Origin: Burkholderiaceae bacterium
GTDB taxonomy: Bacteria > Pseudomonadota > Gammaproteobacteria > Burkholderiales > Burkholderiaceae_D
Reading direction: 5' to 3'
Length of the DNA stretch: 6,053 nucleotides
Assembly: GCA_019752915.1 (NCBI GenBank)
Contig: JAIELO010000081.1
Coordinates: forward strand, 1-6,053
Below are positions 1-6,017 of this stretch, one piece after another. Position 1 is the stretch's first letter. Each line of letters begins with the position of its first letter. The notes beneath the pieces are model-generated. The model saw only the letters and a program-made list of their open reading frames with translations. It searched no databases and was not told the DNA's origin. The position numbers and the translations under genes are program-made.

Positions 1-191
1 CCCATCGAATGGCCGGCCAGCGCAAACCTTGCCGGCGCATGGCGCAGGACGTGCTCGGCCATGGCCTGCATCGAATCCTGTTCCACGAATGTGACGATCC
101 GGACGTCGTAGTCGCGCCGCAAGGCCTGGGCCTGGGCTTCCCACACCACGTCGTCACATAGCAGGCCACACAAAAGCATCACTGTTTTCAT
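1..191 (-). CDS. Alpha/beta-fold hydrolase, N-terminal part (runs off left edge)
   Basis: Only the first 63 codons plus two bases are in the window. The translation starts MKTVMLLCGLLCDDVVWEAQ and reaches GHSMG at residues 60-64. The early hydrophobic strand with a following LLCDD-x3-W segment is the usual first strand and oxyanion-hole loop of small alpha/beta hydrolases. GHSMG is the nucleophile elbow, with Ser62 the likely catalytic serine. Acid and histidine residues would lie outside the window. The ATG at 191 is preceded by a weak GGA (201-203) 9 nt away. The gene begins 31 bp after the reductase stop on the same strand, with no terminator seen between, so it is probably the third gene of the vanAB-like operon. 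The substrate cannot be told; an aromatic ester, lactone or ring-cleavage product would fit the context, by inference only. Confidence 0.85.
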   Translation of the reverse strand, partial: MKTVMLLCGLLCDDVVWEAQAQALRRDYDVRIVTFVEQDSMQAMAEHVLRHAPARFALAGHSM

Positions 192-222
192 TGCTGTGTT
201 TCCATCAGGCTGAGAGTCGTCG

Positions 223-1176
223 TTAAATGTCCAGCACGAGCTGGCTGGTCCTGGCACGCGAACAGCACGGCATGAACTGGTCGTTCGCCGCCTGTTCGTC
301 GGCGGTCAGGTACAGGTCGCGATGATCCGGCACGCCGTCCAGCACACGGGTGACACATGTCCCGCAGACGCCTTCCGCGCACGAATACGGCAGCTCGATG
401 CCCTGCTCCGCCAGCACCTCGATGACGGTGCGCCCGGCCGGCACTGTCAGTACCTGGCCGCTCGATGCGACTTTCACGTCGAACGGCTGGTCGCCGGCGG
501 TGTCGACGACCGCCCCTGAAAAGTACTCAACGTGCAACTGGGCTTCCGGCCAGCCCTGGGCGCGGGCCGAAGCCAGCACGTACGCGATGAATCCCGACGG
601 ACCGCACACATACAGGTGGGTGTCGGCAGGCGCCGCCAGCAGGGCTGGCAGGTTCAGCTTCTGCGCCGCGTCGCCGGAGTCGTAATGGAAGTGCGCCTGC
701 CGGGAAAAACTGGATGCGGCGATACGTTCGCGGAACGCGGTACGCTCCGGCGACCGCGCGCAGTAGTGCATCTCGAACGCGGCCCCTTTCGACGCCAGCG
801 CTTCGGCCATCGCCAGGATGGGGGTGACACCGATGCCGCCGGCGATCAGCAGCGTGCGCGGCGCATCGACCAGGGGAAAGTGGTTGCGGGGCGCGCTGAT
901 CGCGAGGATGGACCCGGCATGCACCCCATCATGCATCGCCAGCGAGCCGCCACGCGAGTTGGCGTCGCGCAGCACACCGATCAGGTAGCGGTGCGTTTCA
1001 TGCGGCGCATTGCACAGCGAATACTGACGTACGTGCTGGTCGCCGACATGCACATCGATATGGGCGCCGGCGTCGAACGGCGGCAGCGACGCTCCGTCGA
1101 GCCGCACCAATTCGTAGCTGCAGATGCCCTCGGCCACCTGCTCTTTCGCCGCGACGCGAACCTCGATCGTGCTCAT
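223..1176 (-). CDS. vanB: Vanillate O-demethylase-type reductase (PDR/VanB family: flavin, NAD(P)H and 2Fe-2S domains)
   Basis: This 317-residue protein has the length and domain order of phthalate dioxygenase reductase/VanB proteins. It takes electrons from NAD(P)H through flavin to a plant-type 2Fe-2S centre and on to the Rieske oxygenase encoded just upstream. The flavin domain shows RQYSL (50-54) and SRGGS (74-78). The nucleotide-binding domain shows GGIGVTPI (113-120) and YVCGP (189-193). The C-terminal ferredoxin domain has Cys266, Cys271, Cys274 and Cys304 in the C-x4-C-x2-C...C pattern, with Cys305 as an extra neighbour. No key residue is missing. The ATG start overlaps the vanA stop as ATGA (1173-1176), which suggests translational coupling. 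The family is sure. The vanillate label depends on the partner; related reductases serve toluenesulfonate, phenoxybenzoate and other aromatic-acid oxygenases, so vanB is a best fit rather than proven. Confidence 0.9.
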   Translation of the reverse strand: MSTIEVRVAAKEQVAEGICSYELVRLDGASLPPFDAGAHIDVHVGDQHVRQYSLCNAPHETHRYLIGVLRDANSRGGSLAMHDGVHAGSILAISAPRNHFPLVDAPRTLLIAGGIGVTPILAMAEALASKGAAFEMHYCARSPERTAFRERIAASSFSRQAHFHYDSGDAAQKLNLPALLAAPADTHLYVCGPSGFIAYVLASARAQGWPEAQLHVEYFSGAVVDTAGDQPFDVKVASSGQVLTVPAGRTVIEVLAEQGIELPYSCAEGVCGTCVTRVLDGVPDHRDLYLTADEQAANDQFMPCCSRARTSQLVLDI

Positions 1177-2216
1177 GCCGCCTCCTGGGCATCGCCTTCT
1201 TGCGCGATCCAGCGGTCGATAACCCGGCGCGACTGCACGCCGCCGGCATCGATGTTCAGCATCAGTAACTTGCGCTCGGGGTGACGCAGCAAGTTCTGCT
1301 GCTGGCGTTCCAGCATTTCGCGGTCTTCGCCGAAGATCTTGCCCTGCCCCTCGCGGATAATCCTGGTCAGCTCCGCGTCTTCCGGCTTGAATTTGCGGGC
1401 CATTCCCCAGAAATACCAGTGCGAGGTCTCCGTTTCCGGCGTGATGAAGTCAACCACGACGCTCGACACCTTATCGGCCGGTTCCGCGTGGTAGCCGCCT
1501 TTACCTGCATGCGCCACGCCGACTTCGATCATGACGTGGCTGGGGGCATTGAAACGGCAGATCTGCCAGCGGTCCACCGGGACATCGTGCGCCAGGCCAT
1601 TGAGCCGCAACGCCTCGCGCCAAAACGGCGGCGCGATGATGTTGTCCATGAAGCGGCTGGTCACCACCTGCTCGCCTTCCAGCTTGGTCGTCACCGGCGC
1701 CTCATCGATCTCCTTTTGGCCGATGCTGGTCGCGTGCACATAGGTCTCATGCGTGAGGTCCATCAGGTTATCGATCATCAGGCGGTAATCGCAGTGGATG
1801 TGATACAGCCCGCCGCCATAGGCCCACGCCGGATTGTCCGCCCATTCGAGATGGTGGATCTGGCCCGGCTCGGCCAGCTTCGCGTCACCCGGCCAGACCC
1901 AGATGAAGCCATAACGTTCTTCGACCGGATAGCTGCGGATGCAGGGGAAGCCGCGTACGCGCTGGGCCGGCATGCTGATCGTCTTGCCTTCGCAGCCCAT
2001 CTCGAGGCCGTGGTAGCCGCAGACCAAATTGCCGTCCTGGACATAGCCGAGCGATAACGGCGCGCCCCGGTGCGGACAGAAATCCTCGACTGCCGCCACC
2101 TTGCCGCCCTGACCGCGGTAGAACACGATCCGTTCGCCGCAGATCTGGCGCCCCAAGGGCTTGTCTGCGATTTCGTCCGGGGTACACGCGACGTACCATG
2201 CATTTTTCGGGAACAT
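1173..2216 (-). CDS. vanA: Rieske non-heme iron oxygenase, vanillate O-demethylase oxygenase-like (VanA)
   Basis: This 347-residue protein is close to the usual VanA length. Family members use O2 and reductase electrons to hydroxylate or O-demethylate aromatic acids (vanillate to protocatechuate plus formaldehyde for true VanA). The N-terminal Rieske domain has Cys47-x-His49 and Cys66-x2-His69. The catalytic domain has DLTHETYVH (153-161): His156 and His161 are the likely mononuclear-iron ligands, with their 5-residue spacing as in naphthalene dioxygenase. Asp153 is the likely bridging residue between subunits, and Asp298 in FGEDRE is the probable third ligand. The start is fixed by AGGAGG 5 nt upstream. 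It is first in an operon with the reductase and is transcribed away from a MarR regulator. No ferredoxin gene or small beta subunit follows, as expected for the two-component VanAB type. The exact substrate is uncertain: other VanA-like oxygenases act on toluenesulfonate, phenoxybenzoate or dicamba-like compounds. Confidence 0.9.
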   Translation of the reverse strand: MFPKNAWYVACTPDEIADKPLGRQICGERIVFYRGQGGKVAAVEDFCPHRGAPLSLGYVQDGNLVCGYHGLEMGCEGKTISMPAQRVRGFPCIRSYPVEERYGFIWVWPGDAKLAEPGQIHHLEWADNPAWAYGGGLYHIHCDYRLMIDNLMDLTHETYVHATSIGQKEIDEAPVTTKLEGEQVVTSRFMDNIIAPPFWREALRLNGLAHDVPVDRWQICRFNAPSHVMIEVGVAHAGKGGYHAEPADKVSSVVVDFITPETETSHWYFWGMARKFKPEDAELTRIIREGQGKIFGEDREMLERQQQNLLRHPERKLLMLNIDAGGVQSRRVIDRWIAQEGDAQEAA

Positions 2217-2221
2217 GCTTG

Positions 2222-2227
2222 CCTCCT
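2222..2227 (-). promoter_or_regulatory. Strong ribosome binding site of vanA
   Basis: The minus strand reads AGGAGG, then CAAGC, then the ATG at 2216. This is a full-consensus Shine-Dalgarno sequence at 5-nt spacing and sets the vanA start. It is much stronger than anything upstream of the MarR or hydrolase genes, in keeping with high expression of the oxygenase when induced. Confidence 0.85.
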
Positions 2228-2233
2228 GTTTGA

Positions 2234-2262
2234 ATTAGTAAATTAAATGGTGTGAATATCAA
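2234..2262 (-). promoter_or_regulatory. Candidate sigma70 promoter for the vanAB operon
   Basis: On the minus strand TTGATA (2257-2262, five of six matches to the -35 consensus) is followed after 17 bp by ACTAAT (2234-2239, four of six to -10). Transcription would begin near 2227, giving a very short leader that starts at the ribosome binding site. A TTTAAT (2242-2247 on the minus strand) is an alternative -10 with no good -35 partner. The -35 element overlaps the left end of the inverted repeat at 2261-2282, so a bound repressor would block it. This rests on consensus matching only. Confidence 0.4.
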
Positions 2263-2282
2263 CATTCAGTGTACTGAATGTT
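2261..2282. promoter_or_regulatory. Inverted repeat, probable MarR-type operator between vanA and the regulator
   Basis: Arms AACATTCAGT (2261-2270) and ACTGAATGTT (2273-2282) are perfect inverse complements over 10 bp with a 2-bp GT spacer. Size and symmetry suit a winged-helix homodimer, and the site sits in the AT-rich gap between the divergent oxygenase and MarR genes. It touches the candidate vanA -35 element. A single site here could control both directions. The match to the neighbouring regulator is inferred from position. Confidence 0.7.
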
Positions 2283-2364
2283 TAAACCAGTATCAGCTTT
2301 TTCAGCGACGAAGTAAACTGCCACCTTACGATTTCATTGGTGTGACCCACCACGCTTGCCGACC

Positions 2365-2871
2365 ATGCCGACCGACCCGCCACACGACGTTCAATCTCGC
2401 GAGATGCTCAACATCTACGACCACCCTGGCCACCTGCTGCGCCGCGCGCAGCAGATCTCGGTCTCGCTCTTTTACGATGAACTGGGCGACGAACTGACGC
2501 CGGTGCAGTATGCAATTCTCAGCCAGCTTGCGCTGCATCCCGGTATCGACCAGGTTTCCCTGGCCGGCCTGATCGCAATCGATACCTCAACCGGAGCAAG
2601 CGTGTGCGCAAGACTGGAAGAGAAATCGCTGCTGGAGCGGCGCGTGATTCCCCATAACCGGCGGCAGCGGGCACTGACCATTACACCGAACGGCATACGC
2701 ATGCTCGAAAACATGCAGGCCGGGGCCTTGCGGCTGCGCGAGCGCCTGTTGGCGCCCCTGAGTCCCGAGGAGCAGCAAAGTTTCATGGCACTGCTGGCCA
2801 AGCTGGTCCGGGAAAACAACGCGCAGAGCCGGGCGCCGCTGGCCTTGCCGGGTAACGGTCATCTTGCCTGA
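2365..2871 (+). CDS. MarR-family transcriptional regulator, divergent from vanAB
   Basis: From the ATG at 2365 the protein has 168 residues, slightly longer than a typical MarR (about 140-160). It shows the MarR layout: an N-terminal dimerisation helix (about 20-40), LTPVQYAILSQL opening the wHTH (45-56), a helix-turn-helix with recognition segment DTSTGASVCARLEEKSLLER (73-92), a wing whose NRRQRALTITPNG (98-110) matches the family DRR...LT..G signature with Asn for Asp, and a C-terminal dimerisation helix (111-150). Such proteins are usually repressors released by aromatic acids or their CoA esters. Its divergent position over an inverted repeat suggests that it controls vanAB and itself. 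The start is uncertain: an in-frame TTG at 2356 and ATG at 2404 are alternatives, and none has a clear ribosome binding site. It is not the GntR-type VanR known from Pseudomonas and Acinetobacter, so I give no symbol. Confidence 0.88.
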   Translation: MPTDPPHDVQSREMLNIYDHPGHLLRRAQQISVSLFYDELGDELTPVQYAILSQLALHPGIDQVSLAGLIAIDTSTGASVCARLEEKSLLERRVIPHNRRQRALTITPNGIRMLENMQAGALRLRERLLAPLSPEEQQSFMALLAKLVRENNAQSRAPLALPGNGHLA

Positions 2872-2900
2872 GTTGGCCGGCGCCAGTGGCGACAGCCAAC
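2872..2900. terminator. Hairpin between convergent genes, possible bidirectional terminator
   Basis: GTTGGC (2872-2877) pairs with GCCAAC (2895-2900), and inside it CGCC (2881-2884) pairs with GGCG (2888-2891) around an AGT loop, leaving a 3 x 3 internal loop. It starts at the base after the regulator stop codon and lies 10 bp past the stop of the convergent DUF1329 gene, where a shared terminator would be expected. No T-run follows on either strand, so intrinsic termination is doubtful. Confidence 0.4.
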
Positions 2901-2910
2901 CCGGTTGCCG

Positions 2911-4287
2911 CTAGCGCACGCCCTCACCCGCCAGCGCGTCGCCGGTGAAGCTGGCCTCTGGCTGCCGGCTGATGATGCGGTAGTGGGTGTTCTTCTCGTT
3001 CACCACCCCGCTCATGTACCAGGCGCCGGTGATCAGGTCATTAAAACCGAACTGCTGCGGCGGGGTGGTGGCAGGCAAGTCCGGCATCACGACCGGATGC
3101 GACCACAGCGTCTTCCACAGCTGGCCCTTGGCGTCCCAGCGGTCGCCCAGCACCGCCACCCAGGTGTCCTCATCCACATAGTAGCGCGAGCGCGGCGCCT
3201 GATGGCGCTTGCCCGGCTTGAGCGTGGCCTCGACCACCCATACGCGGTGCAACTCCCAACGCACGTGGTCCGGATTCAGGTGATGGGGACCGAAGACGTC
3301 GGCATCGCTTTTGGGCGTAAACAGACCATTGGCGTTATACGGAATATACATCTCCTTCTTGCCGACGATCTTCCAGTCGAAGCGGTCGCCCCGACCGCCC
3401 CAGACGTCGATCTCGTCGAAACTCATCACACCGGCCGAGGCGGGTGTTGGCGTGTCGCAGCAGGCATTCGGCAGTTTGCGGGTACGCCGCTGCCCCGTCA
3501 GGTAGACCCAGGTCTGGGTCTTGTCCGGATCCAGGTTCTCCGATCCGGTGATGGCTTCGCCGGCACGAATCGCGGGCGCCGCCGTCACCAGGCGCAGCAT
3601 CCAGGAATTATTGTGCTTGAACTTGTCGCCACCATCCTTGAAATAATAGGGCATCTGGTAGGTGCCCAGGCCTTCACTGGAGAGCACGCGCTTGCCGTCG
3701 GAGGTGGTCAGGTATTGACGGAAATCCTGCTGCCACGCTTCGCCGCGCCAATGCAGCACGTGGTTCGACATCACTTCCCAGCCGCTTTTCGGAATCGGGA
3801 AAGGAATGCCACCGTAGGCACCGCTGACGATCTCCCCATCCAGTTTGGCGTTGGTGGCGTTCTTCAAGGTGTTGTCGTACACCCACTGTGGTGCGGCTGC
3901 GGTGCGACGGGTCGTGTAGACGTCGACCCGGTAACTGTTCGGGTACTTCTTCAACAGCGCCTTGGTGCCATCGGTGAGCTTGTCGGCATATTGGTCGACG
4001 TTGGTGGCGGTAATCTGGAACAGCGGCTTGTCGCTGGCGAAGGGATCGCCGCGGCGCCCGCCATTCTTAAAGCCGGGTAGTGGCGTGGCATAGCCGCCGG
4101 TCCAGGCGGGAATCGTCCCGTCCTTGTTGCCAGCGCGTTCCGCGCCCATCGGCGTCAAGGTTGTTTTCAACTGGGCCGCCTCATCGGCGGATACGCCGGC
4201 ATACGCGTGTCCGGCGGCGCCGCAAGCGAACGCCAGGCAGAGTCCGGGCATCCAGCCCATCGTATTCTTCATGTGGATATAGTGCAT
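2911..4287 (-). CDS. DUF1329 family periplasmic protein (LolA/LolB-like fold family)
   Basis: The 458-residue product matches the DUF1329 pattern along its length: VSADEAAQL-x2-TLTPMGAERAGN just after the signal peptide (32-54), DGTIPAWTGG (56-65), DPFASDKPLF (81-90), GGIPFPIP (159-166), NACCDTP (274-280), KKEMYIPYN (310-318) and HHLNPDHVRWELHRVWVVEA (335-354). Residues 1-30 form a signal peptide with AYA before the likely cut; Cys22 lacks a good lipobox, so it is probably soluble and periplasmic. Family members are thought to resemble lipoprotein or lipid carriers and usually lie beside a DUF1302 barrel, as here, where only 12 bp separate the two genes. AGGAG (4293-4297) 5 nt upstream favours the ATG at 4287 over the internal ATG at 4272. 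The biochemical role is unknown; handling of a hydrophobic substrate in the periplasm is an inference from family context. Confidence 0.85.
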   Translation of the reverse strand: MHYIHMKNTMGWMPGLCLAFACGAAGHAYAGVSADEAAQLKTTLTPMGAERAGNKDGTIPAWTGGYATPLPGFKNGGRRGDPFASDKPLFQITATNVDQYADKLTDGTKALLKKYPNSYRVDVYTTRRTAAAPQWVYDNTLKNATNAKLDGEIVSGAYGGIPFPIPKSGWEVMSNHVLHWRGEAWQQDFRQYLTTSDGKRVLSSEGLGTYQMPYYFKDGGDKFKHNNSWMLRLVTAAPAIRAGEAITGSENLDPDKTQTWVYLTGQRRTRKLPNACCDTPTPASAGVMSFDEIDVWGGRGDRFDWKIVGKKEMYIPYNANGLFTPKSDADVFGPHHLNPDHVRWELHRVWVVEATLKPGKRHQAPRSRYYVDEDTWVAVLGDRWDAKGQLWKTLWSHPVVMPDLPATTPPQQFGFNDLITGAWYMSGVVNEKNTHYRIISRQPEASFTGDALAGEGVR

Positions 4288-4292
4288 GTATG

Positions 4293-4297
4293 CTCCT
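4293..4297 (-). promoter_or_regulatory. Ribosome binding site deciding the DUF1329 start
   Basis: The minus strand reads AGGAG, then CATAC, then the ATG at 4287. The next in-frame ATG (4272) has no purine-rich element before it. The site lies in the 12-bp gap after the DUF1302 stop (TAA, 4300-4302), which supports one transcript and tight coupling. Confidence 0.75.
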
Positions 4298-4299
4298 GG

Positions 4300-5979
4300 T
4301 TAGAATGTGTTGCGGATCGACACCGAGACGTAGTCGCGATCCCGCAGTGCCTGCTTGAACTGTGCATTGTTGGCGCCATCGAGGGTCGGACCTTCCGGCC
4401 CGTAGTAGCGCGTATAGTTGGCGGCCAGGGTCCATCCGTTCAGGTAAATGGCCGAGACGCCCAGGTTCAAGTCGCCGCCGCGATGCACACCGAAGCCCGG
4501 CCCCAGCGCGCCCGAGCGTCCGTGCGTATGGCTGATGCCGACCGGAATGCTGAGGTCGATGCCAGGGAACAACTGACGGTAGGTGGGCGAATACACCATG
4601 CGCAGGGCGGTCGCCGAGCGGTCCGCGTTCGGATTGAGCATGGCGGCGTTGCGGGTGACCGATGTGATGCGGTTCCAGGCGATCTCGCCCACGAAGGAAG
4701 CTTCCTGCGAGACGACGGACGGCCCCAGGCTTGCCAGCCACGACAGCTGCGCATGCGCGGTTTCGCCAATCGCATAGCCCGGCATGCTGGTGTTGTTCAG
4801 GCCGACATTGACACCGATACTGCCAAGGATGGACTGACCGCTGCTCGACAGCGGCGTATTGCGCCGTACGGACACCTCACCACTCAACGACACTTCACCA
4901 ATCGCCTTGGCGACGCTGACGCCATAGGCGCGGACACCTTCCGCATAGGTCCACTGGAAGGTCGACGGACGCGGCGCCGGCGGGAAGCCGGTCAGCGTGC
5001 TGTAGATGTTCGACGGCGTGGTCGCATGATAGCGCGTCGCATAGAAGCCAAAGTCGGTGTCGATGTCGGTCGCGCGCAGGCGCAACTGCGCGCCGTACTG
5101 GCCGCCATGTTTCGGCTCCTGCTCCGGCAGCGCGGCAAAGGCGGGTGGGTTGGGCAAGGCCGGATTCCCGGCGATGATGCGCTCGCCCCCCTCCCCCATC
5201 GCGTCGGAGGTCGACAGATAGCCACCGACCGGCATCATCCGGGTCTTGCGCCAGTCGTATTGGTAATAGGCCCCCAGTGACAGCGCTTCATTGACCTGCA
5301 CCTGGCCGGACAGCTTACCGGTCGGCATGGCGGTCTCCTTGAACTGCGCATTGGGCACGCTGAGCAGCTTGACCAGGTCAGTCGGCGCCTGGCCGCCGGC
5401 GATGCCATTACTCCCGTAGAACAGGCTCTCGCCCCATAGCAGCGTATGACGGCCCAAACGGAAGCTCGCCTGCATGTCGTTCAGGCGCGCCTTGCCGAAC
5501 ACGAAGGCATCCAGCAGCTCCGCCTTCTTCCCCAGCAGCTTGCGCGTCACTGCCGGGAACGCGTTGCCCGGCACGTGGTTGGCCGTGATGGTGTTGTTGT
5601 CGTTGGACGAACGGTATTGGGCGTCGTACCAGGCCGCCCCGCTGACGCGCAGGCCGACGTCCTGGTAGGTGACGTCGATCTCGCTGAGCAGGTCAACGCG
5701 GTTCGACACCAGGCCTTTGCCGAAATTGTTGTCACCGTCGTTCTGGTTCAGGCAGATCGCGCAGCTCGCCAGGCCTGGCGAGGCCTCGCGCAGCCTGTAG
5801 CTTTGGCTGTACTTGACACTGTTGTCGAAGCGGATACTGAGATCCGGGTTGTCCGTCTCCAGCGGCGCGGCCTGCAGTGTCGATGCGGTTGCGCCCGCGA
5901 GGACCGCGAGCACCGCGCCTGCGATGGCGGCGCGCCGCGGCGGCGCGCTTGGCGCTGGTACCGGCCTGAATGGATGCAT
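4300..5979 (-). CDS. DUF1302 family outer-membrane beta-barrel protein
   Basis: This 559-residue protein has an N-terminal signal peptide: Arg15-Arg16, a hydrophobic stretch AAIAGAVLAVLAGA (17-30), and a likely cut after LQA (35-37). The mature part has alternating beta-strand patterns and ends in SVSIRNTF, with the terminal Phe typical of outer-membrane barrels recognised by BamA. DUF1302 signatures visible are NDGDNNFGKGLVSNRVDLLSE (80-100) and FRLGRHTLLWGES (173-185) with a following NGIAGGQAPTDL (191-202). These proteins are predicted outer-membrane proteins often encoded with DUF1329 and an RND/MMPL transporter near degradation genes for steroids, terpenes or other hydrophobic compounds. 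A role as outer-membrane channel or substrate-binding barrel is inferred. A Cys73-x2-Cys76 pair lies near the start of the mature chain. The ATG at 5979 has GGAG (5985-5988) 5 nt upstream; the frame stays open to the right edge, so the start rests on that site and the signal peptide. Confidence 0.87.
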   Translation of the reverse strand: MHPFRPVPAPSAPPRRAAIAGAVLAVLAGATASTLQAAPLETDNPDLSIRFDNSVKYSQSYRLREASPGLASCAICLNQNDGDNNFGKGLVSNRVDLLSEIDVTYQDVGLRVSGAAWYDAQYRSSNDNNTITANHVPGNAFPAVTRKLLGKKAELLDAFVFGKARLNDMQASFRLGRHTLLWGESLFYGSNGIAGGQAPTDLVKLLSVPNAQFKETAMPTGKLSGQVQVNEALSLGAYYQYDWRKTRMMPVGGYLSTSDAMGEGGERIIAGNPALPNPPAFAALPEQEPKHGGQYGAQLRLRATDIDTDFGFYATRYHATTPSNIYSTLTGFPPAPRPSTFQWTYAEGVRAYGVSVAKAIGEVSLSGEVSVRRNTPLSSSGQSILGSIGVNVGLNNTSMPGYAIGETAHAQLSWLASLGPSVVSQEASFVGEIAWNRITSVTRNAAMLNPNADRSATALRMVYSPTYRQLFPGIDLSIPVGISHTHGRSGALGPGFGVHRGGDLNLGVSAIYLNGWTLAANYTRYYGPEGPTLDGANNAQFKQALRDRDYVSVSIRNTF

Positions 5980-5984
5980 GATCT

Positions 5985-5988
5985 CTCC
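5985..5988 (-). promoter_or_regulatory. Ribosome binding site of the DUF1302 gene
   Basis: The minus strand reads AAGGGAGAGATC before the ATG at 5979, giving GGAG at 5-nt spacing. Because the reading frame upstream has no stop before the window edge, this site is the main support for the chosen start, with the signal peptide that follows. Confidence 0.65.
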
Positions 5989-6017
5989 CTTATCGTTGGT
6001 GGTGGTGAATGCTGCGA

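Noticed and set aside
532..2057. Two plus-strand frames (532-1284 and 1281-2057) opposite vanB and vanA
   Set aside because: Both mirror strongly supported oxygenase and reductase genes and show no domain features of their own.
2356..2364. TTG at 2356 as start of the MarR regulator
   Set aside because: An ATG lies three codons later at 2365 and neither has a clear ribosome binding site, so the ATG is preferred, though not proven.
2897..2907. Short CAACC-C-GGTTG inverted repeat after the regulator gene
   Set aside because: The loop is too small for a stable hairpin and it competes with the longer stem at 2872-2900.
2905..4080. Long plus-strand reading frame of 391 codons opposite the DUF1329 gene
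   Set aside because: It is wholly antisense to a well-supported gene with family motifs and a signal peptide. The composition is rich in Arg, His, Val and Gly without recognisable domains, as expected of antisense frames in GC-rich DNA.
4207..5280. Plus-strand reading frame of 357 codons opposite the DUF1302 gene
   Set aside because: It is antisense to the barrel gene, Arg-rich, and has no motif or convincing ribosome binding site.
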